A stretch of DNA of 64,000 bases from Buttiauxella selenatireducens. Its GTDB lineage: Bacteria; Pseudomonadota; Gammaproteobacteria; Enterobacterales; Enterobacteriaceae. Numbering within the stretch: the first letter of the stretch is position 1; each line of letters opens with the position of its first letter. Positions 59,667 through 64,000 of the stretch are shown one piece after another. The notes under the pieces are model-generated. The model ran no database searches and was not told where the DNA came from. It was given only the letters and a program-made list of their open reading frames with translations. The position numbers and the translations under genes are program-made. The DNA is taken from the NCBI RefSeq assembly GCF_031432975.1, contig NZ_CP133838.1, positions 2,480,001-2,544,000 on the forward strand. The letters run 5' to 3'.

Positions 59667-61283
59667 ATGTCGACACACAGCACTTACGCCCTAAGTGGCA
59701 AACAGTTTATTGGCGGGCAGCGCATTGCCAGCGGTGACGCCGAACTCATCAGCCTACGGGCCGATAATCAACAGCCAACAGGCTACCGTTTCTATCAAGC
59801 AAGCCTTACAGAAGTTGATGCCGCCGCACAGGCTGCGGCTCGAGCCTTTAACGTCTATTCACAAACCAGTGCCGAGCAGCGAGCTGATTTTCTTGCCGCA
59901 ATCGCTGATGAACTGGATGCGTTGGGGGACGATTTTTTTGCTTTTGCCGCACAAGAGACGGCACTGCCTCTCCCACGTCTGACCGGTGAGCGAGGAAGAA
60001 CAAGCGGGCAGATGCGTTTATTCGCCGAATTGTTACGCAGTGGTCGCGTGCACGGGGCAAAGATTGATAGCGCATTACCCGATCGTACGCCGCTGCCAAG
60101 ACCGGATTTACGCCAGTATCGCACCGCTATCGGTCCTGTAGCTGTGTTTGGTGCCAGCAACTTTCCTCTGGCGTTTTCCACCGCCGGTGGGGATACCGCT
60201 GCCGCGTTAGCCGCGGGTTGTCCGGTGGTATTCAAGGCTCATAGTGGCCATATGATCACCGCTGAATTAACCGCGCTGGCTATTGAGCGTGCCGTGCAAA
60301 AACAGCAGATGCCTGCGGGTGTCTTCAATATGGTATTCGGTGGCAGCATCGGCGCCGATTTGGTGCAACATCCGGCGATTCAGGCCGTGGGATTTACCGG
60401 TTCATTGCAAGGTGGCCGGGCATTATTTGATTTAGCCATGCAACGTCCACAACCGATCCCCGTGTTTGCCGAAATGTCGAGCATCAACCCGGTCGTTGTC
60501 ATGCCGCAGGCGCTGGCTCAGCGTGGCGAAAAGATTGCCCAGGAATTGGTTTCTTCTTTTACGCTCGGCTGCGGTCAGTTCTGCACTAAGCCGGGTCTCA
60601 TTATCGGTAAGCGTAGTGCGGCTTTCACGCAGTTGATCGCTGATTTGCAAATGCGTGTTAATGCCAGCCCGCCGCAGACCATGCTGAATGCCGGAACCCG
60701 GGACCATTATCTCAGCGGTTTGCAGGCATGGGATCAACATCCACAGCTACATCATCTGGCCGGAAGCAGAGCAGAGCACGCTCACCTGGCGGTCGCCCAG
60801 CTCTATCAGGCCGATTGCCAATTATTGCTCAATGCCGATCCTCTTTTGCAGCAAGAAGTCTTTGGCCCGGTGGCGATTGTCGTGGAAGTCGCAGACCAGC
60901 AGCAGTTGCTTGCTGCGTTGGAAAACTTGCAAGGGCAGTTGACCGCCACGCTGTTAGCCGATGAGGAAGACCTTGGCGAGGCGAGTGCATTGGCGCAGTT
61001 ACTCACCCGTAAAGCGGGGCGAGTGCTGTTTAACGGCTACCCAACAGGTGTGGAAGTCTGCGAGGCGATGGTTCACGGCGGGCCTTATCCGGCAACCAGT
61101 GATTCACGTGGAACTTCGGTCGGAACCCTGGCTATCGAGCGGTTTTTGCGTCCCGTCTGCCTGCAAAACTATCCCGCCGCACTGTTACCTCCAGCACTAC
61201 AGGACAGCAACCCGCTGAACCTGCTGCGCTTAGTTAACGGTGAATACACTCGCGCAGCCCTGCATTCGCCTGCCACTCATTAA
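59667..61283 (+). CDS. 2-oxoglutarate semialdehyde dehydrogenase
   Basis: 538 residues, larger than common aldehyde dehydrogenases as is usual for the KGSADH group of hydroxyproline and pentose pathways. The segments FGASNFPLAFSTAGGDTAAA, FAEMSSINPVVVMP (Glu) and GCGQFCTKPGLI (nucleophilic Cys) are present. It yields 2-oxoglutarate for the TCA cycle. The permease gene follows after 20 bases. Confidence 0.92.
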   Translation: MSTHSTYALSGKQFIGGQRIASGDAELISLRADNQQPTGYRFYQASLTEVDAAAQAAARAFNVYSQTSAEQRADFLAAIADELDALGDDFFAFAAQETALPLPRLTGERGRTSGQMRLFAELLRSGRVHGAKIDSALPDRTPLPRPDLRQYRTAIGPVAVFGASNFPLAFSTAGGDTAAALAAGCPVVFKAHSGHMITAELTALAIERAVQKQQMPAGVFNMVFGGSIGADLVQHPAIQAVGFTGSLQGGRALFDLAMQRPQPIPVFAEMSSINPVVVMPQALAQRGEKIAQELVSSFTLGCGQFCTKPGLIIGKRSAAFTQLIADLQMRVNASPPQTMLNAGTRDHYLSGLQAWDQHPQLHHLAGSRAEHAHLAVAQLYQADCQLLLNADPLLQQEVFGPVAIVVEVADQQQLLAALENLQGQLTATLLADEEDLGEASALAQLLTRKAGRVLFNGYPTGVEVCEAMVHGGPYPATSDSRGTSVGTLAIERFLRPVCLQNYPAALLPPALQDSNPLNLLRLVNGEYTRAALHSPATH

Positions 61284-61303
61284 AAAACTGGAAAGCTAAC
61301 CAT

Positions 61304-62869
61304 ATGACAACACAGGGCAAATTTAAAAAGCAGCTGACACTTACCGATTTGACGTTTATCGGCCTTGGCGCAATTTTTGGTTCCGGATGGTTATTCGCCG
61401 CAAGCCACGTGGCGTCTATCGCGGGGCCTGCCGGGATCTATTCGTGGTTGATCGGCGGGGTCGCGGTGCTGTTGCTCGGCATTGTTTATTGCGAACTGGG
61501 AGCCGCACTTCCTCGCGCCGGGGGCATCATTCGTTATCCGGTGTTTTCCCACGGGGAATTGATGGGATACCTGTTGGGGTTTATCACACTGATTGCGTTT
61601 TCCAGCCTGATCTCGATAGAAATCGTGGCTGCACGGCAATATGCAGCGGCCTGGTTCCCGGCACTTAGCAAGCCGGGATCAGGCGATCCCACCCTGATAG
61701 GCTGGGTGGTGCAATTCATCTTGCTGTGCATTTTCTTTACGCTGAATTACTACAGTGTCAAAACCTTCGCTAAATCCAATAACCTGATAAGTATTCTAAA
61801 GTTCATTGTGCCGGTGTTGGTTATCGTGGTGCTGTTCACGTTCTTCAAACCTGAAAACTTGCACAGCCAGGGGTTTGCTCCCTTTGGTTCAGCCGGGGTG
61901 GAAGCGGCTATTTCTGCCGGTGGGATTATCTTCGCCTATCTGGGGTTAACGCCCATTATTTCTGTCGCCAGCGAAGTACAAAACCCGCAGCGTACTATCC
62001 CGATAGCCCTGATCTTGTCAGTGGTGCTTTCCACCATTATCTATGTGCTGCTGCAACTGGCCTTCCTCGGCAGCATACCTTCCGAATTGCTGAGCGGTGG
62101 CTGGCAGAACATCAGCCAACACTTCTCGCTGCCGTACCGTGATATTGCCGTCACGCTGGGGATGGGATGGTTGGCCTTCCTGGTGGTGAGCGATGCCATT
62201 ATTTCGCCAAGTGGCACCGGCAATATCTATATGAATGCTACGCCACGCGTCGTATACGGATGGGCGCGGGCAGGGACGTTCTTCAAAATTTTTACCCGTG
62301 TCGATGGTGAGTCGGGTATTCCGCGTCCGGCGCTGTGGTTAACATTCGGACTTTCTATCTTCTGGACATTGCCGTTCCCGTCCTGGGAAAAGCTGATTGG
62401 GGTGGTTTCTGCCGCGCTGGTTCTGAGCTACGCCATTGCTCCGGTTACCGCAGCCGGATTACGCCGCAACGCACCGGACATGCCGCGACCGTTCTTTGTC
62501 AGGGGTTTTAGCGTATTAGGGCCAGTGTCGTTCATCATCTCGGCATTGATCGTTTACTGGTCTGGCTGGAACACCGTCTCATGGTTGCTTGGCCTGCAAA
62601 TTGTGATGTTCTTTGTCTATATCCTGTTTAAAAACAAAGTGCCGACTCACACTGTCAGCCTGAAACAGCAAGTCTGGTCGTCACTGTGGCTGATTGCTTT
62701 CTACGCATTGATTATCGTGGCTTCGTATCTGGGCAGTTTTGGTGGCATCAACGCGATTGGCCACCCGTGGGATACCTTATTGGTGGCCAGCATCGCGCTG
62801 CTGATTTATTACTGGGGAGCTTACACTTGTTTGCCTCAGGCCAATTTTGTCGGAGATGAGGAAGAGTGA
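61304..62869 (+). CDS. APC-family amino acid permease, probable hydroxyproline importer
   Basis: 521 residues, about 12 membrane helices. The N-terminal segment LTDLTFIGLGAIFGSGWLFA carries the G-x-G-x-x-x-G unwound-helix motif of APC transporters; SAGGIIFAYLGLTPIISVAS and VASEVQNPQRTIPIA follow. Its position among hydroxyproline genes suggests that substrate. The stop overlaps the next gene's start (TGATG). Confidence 0.87.
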   Translation: MTTQGKFKKQLTLTDLTFIGLGAIFGSGWLFAASHVASIAGPAGIYSWLIGGVAVLLLGIVYCELGAALPRAGGIIRYPVFSHGELMGYLLGFITLIAFSSLISIEIVAARQYAAAWFPALSKPGSGDPTLIGWVVQFILLCIFFTLNYYSVKTFAKSNNLISILKFIVPVLVIVVLFTFFKPENLHSQGFAPFGSAGVEAAISAGGIIFAYLGLTPIISVASEVQNPQRTIPIALILSVVLSTIIYVLLQLAFLGSIPSELLSGGWQNISQHFSLPYRDIAVTLGMGWLAFLVVSDAIISPSGTGNIYMNATPRVVYGWARAGTFFKIFTRVDGESGIPRPALWLTFGLSIFWTLPFPSWEKLIGVVSAALVLSYAIAPVTAAGLRRNAPDMPRPFFVRGFSVLGPVSFIISALIVYWSGWNTVSWLLGLQIVMFFVYILFKNKVPTHTVSLKQQVWSSLWLIAFYALIIVASYLGSFGGINAIGHPWDTLLVASIALLIYYWGAYTCLPQANFVGDEEE

Positions 62870-63903
62870 TGCTAAAGGAAGAAATGGCTGTGAAAAATAC
62901 CGTCAATCTTACGCTGCAAGAAGCCTGGCAGCTGGCGTATCAAGCTTTGTATCGCAATGGTTTCAGTGCCAGACAGGCCGATGCGGTGGCAAAAAATGTC
63001 ACCGCCGGAGAGCGCGATGGCTGCCATTCTCATGGTTTGTATCGTGTGTTGGGTTGCGTTCGTTCGCTGCAAGCTGGCAAGGTGGCGGCAGATGCTGAGT
63101 CGACCCTCATCGATAGCGCCCCGGCAGTGTTACGTGTTGATGCGCATGGCGCGTTCTCGCTATTGGCTTATCAGGCGGCGCTGCCTGAATTTGTCGCCAA
63201 AGTCCGTCACTGTGGCATTGCCGCGCTGGCAATCAATCATTGCGTTCATTTTTCTGCGCTGTGGGCGGATATCGAACCGCTTACCGAACAGGGGTTGGTT
63301 GCGCTGGCCTGCACCCCAAGCCATGCCTGGGTCACACCCGCTGGAGGCACCCAACCTTTATTTGGCACCAATCCAATCGCTTTTGGATGGCCGCGTCAGG
63401 GGAAACCTCCGTTTGTGTTTGATATGGCGACCAGTGCCGCCGCACGGGGCGAGATTGAACTTCATCGCCGCGCGAATAAGCCGCTGCCAGAGGGTTGGGG
63501 GATTGATAGTCATGGCAAACCGTCTACCGATGCCGCCAGCGTACTGCAAGGTGCAATGTTGACGTTCGGTGGACATAAAGGATCAGCACTGGCAGCAATG
63601 GTGGAACTGATCGCCGGGCCATTGATTGGGGATATGACCAGCAAAGAATCGTTGGCATACGACCAACAGACAGGTTCTTCGCCTTATGGCGGAGAGCTGA
63701 TTATTGCGATGGACCCTGAGCGTTTTCTGGGCGCGGATAAAGAGGCGTATTTAGCCAAAGCGGAAGTGCTATTCAACGATATGGCCGCGCAAGGAGCCCG
63801 CATCCCTGGTGAACGGCGCTTTAAGGCGCGTCAGCACAGTGAGCAGTTTGGTGTGGAATTACCCCTGACGTTATATGAAGAGATCGTGGCATTGAGTCAG
63901 TAA
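62869..63903 (+). CDS. Ldh-family (malate/L-lactate dehydrogenase type 2) reductase
   Basis: About 344 residues. The family core ERDGCHSHGLYRV, LVALACTPSHAWVTPAGG, LFGTNPIAFGWPR and FGGHKGSALAAMVELIAG marks NAD(P)H-dependent ketimine reductases, such as pyrroline-2-carboxylate/piperideine-2-carboxylate reductase. In hydroxyproline clusters such an enzyme turns pyrroline-2-carboxylate into L-proline. The ATG at 62869 overlaps the permease stop behind GAGGAAG; the ATG at 62884 behind AAGGAAG is an equally good alternative (MAVKNTVNL). Confidence 0.87.
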   Translation: MLKEEMAVKNTVNLTLQEAWQLAYQALYRNGFSARQADAVAKNVTAGERDGCHSHGLYRVLGCVRSLQAGKVAADAESTLIDSAPAVLRVDAHGAFSLLAYQAALPEFVAKVRHCGIAALAINHCVHFSALWADIEPLTEQGLVALACTPSHAWVTPAGGTQPLFGTNPIAFGWPRQGKPPFVFDMATSAAARGEIELHRRANKPLPEGWGIDSHGKPSTDAASVLQGAMLTFGGHKGSALAAMVELIAGPLIGDMTSKESLAYDQQTGSSPYGGELIIAMDPERFLGADKEAYLAKAEVLFNDMAAQGARIPGERRFKARQHSEQFGVELPLTLYEEIVALSQ

Positions 63904-63934
63904 CACGGTAAAATCACGTGCTGAAAATCGTGAT

Positions 63935-63990
63935 GCTACGTGAATTTTGACAGGGTTGATGGTCTGCCAAATGCTCAGAATTCACGTAGC
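63935..63990. repeat. 12-bp perfect inverted repeat after the last gene
   Basis: GCTACGTGAATT (63935-63946) and AATTCACGTAGC (63979-63990) are perfect complements 32 bases apart; after one mismatch TGA/TCA pair inside them. A smaller repeat ATCACG/CGTGAT (63913-63934) lies just before. It is either a terminator-like structure or an interspersed palindromic element; the window ends here. Confidence 0.75.
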
Positions 63991-64000
63991 GCACGCATCC

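Overview
The window looks like a chromosomal segment of an Enterobacteriaceae member that is not Escherichia coli but is close to it. Many products align by memory, almost residue for residue, with E. coli proteins: YibH, YibI, YqfB, YdcH, YqjH, YqjI, Tsr, TyrP, TynA, the Paa proteins, FeaB, FeaR and DigH. They sit in a different gene order and are mixed with accessory loci. A Buttiauxella/Kluyvera-like genus is a guess. No rRNA, tRNA, CRISPR array or intact insertion sequence was seen.

Layout. 1-2.2 kb: 3' end of a sulfatase and its radical-SAM maturase. 2.2-9 kb: ordinary enterobacterial genes (BON lipoprotein, yibIH, DUF1508 protein, yqfB, ydcH, yqjHI, tsr) plus a very small ortT-like membrane toxin gene. 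9-10.8 kb: a three-gene hipBST toxin-antitoxin operon. 11-18.6 kb: an eight-gene operon of two flavin monooxygenases, an M20 amidohydrolase, a GNAT acetyltransferase and an ABC importer with two binding proteins, most like pathways that strip sulfur from S-substituted cysteines. 18.6-20.2 kb: TetR regulator and a divergent ABC membrane-domain protein. 20.2-22 kb: tyrP and a cupin protein.

22-41.8 kb is a complete aromatic amine route. TynA oxidises phenylethylamine to phenylacetaldehyde, FeaB makes phenylacetate, PaaK makes the CoA ester, PaaABCDE epoxidises the ring, PaaG and PaaZ isomerise and open it, and PaaFHJ carry out beta-oxidation. PaaX, PaaY, PaaI and FeaR regulate or repair. feaR-feaB lie at the paaY end rather than beside tynA, and a two-gene TumE-like toxin-antitoxin pair sits between paaK and paaX. 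Candidate FeaR sites with the same 21-bp spacing occur upstream of both tynA and feaB.

41.9-53 kb is the most unusual part. It holds digH with a puzzling start, then an AT-rich islet with a microcin-like precursor peptide, two small membrane proteins of immunity-protein type and a truncated CvaB-type exporter. Next comes a type I secretion operon whose cargo is a 1788-residue animal-type haem peroxidase with two RTX blocks. 53.8-63.9 kb is a hydroxyproline catabolic cluster: epimerase, three-subunit D-hydroxyproline dehydrogenase, deaminase, ketoglutarate semialdehyde dehydrogenase, permease, Ldh-family reductase and a PAS-AraC regulator.

Best candidates for something new are the microcin-like islet next to the secreted RTX peroxidase system, and the peroxidase itself, whose architecture recalls bacterial Mn(II)-oxidising haem peroxidases.
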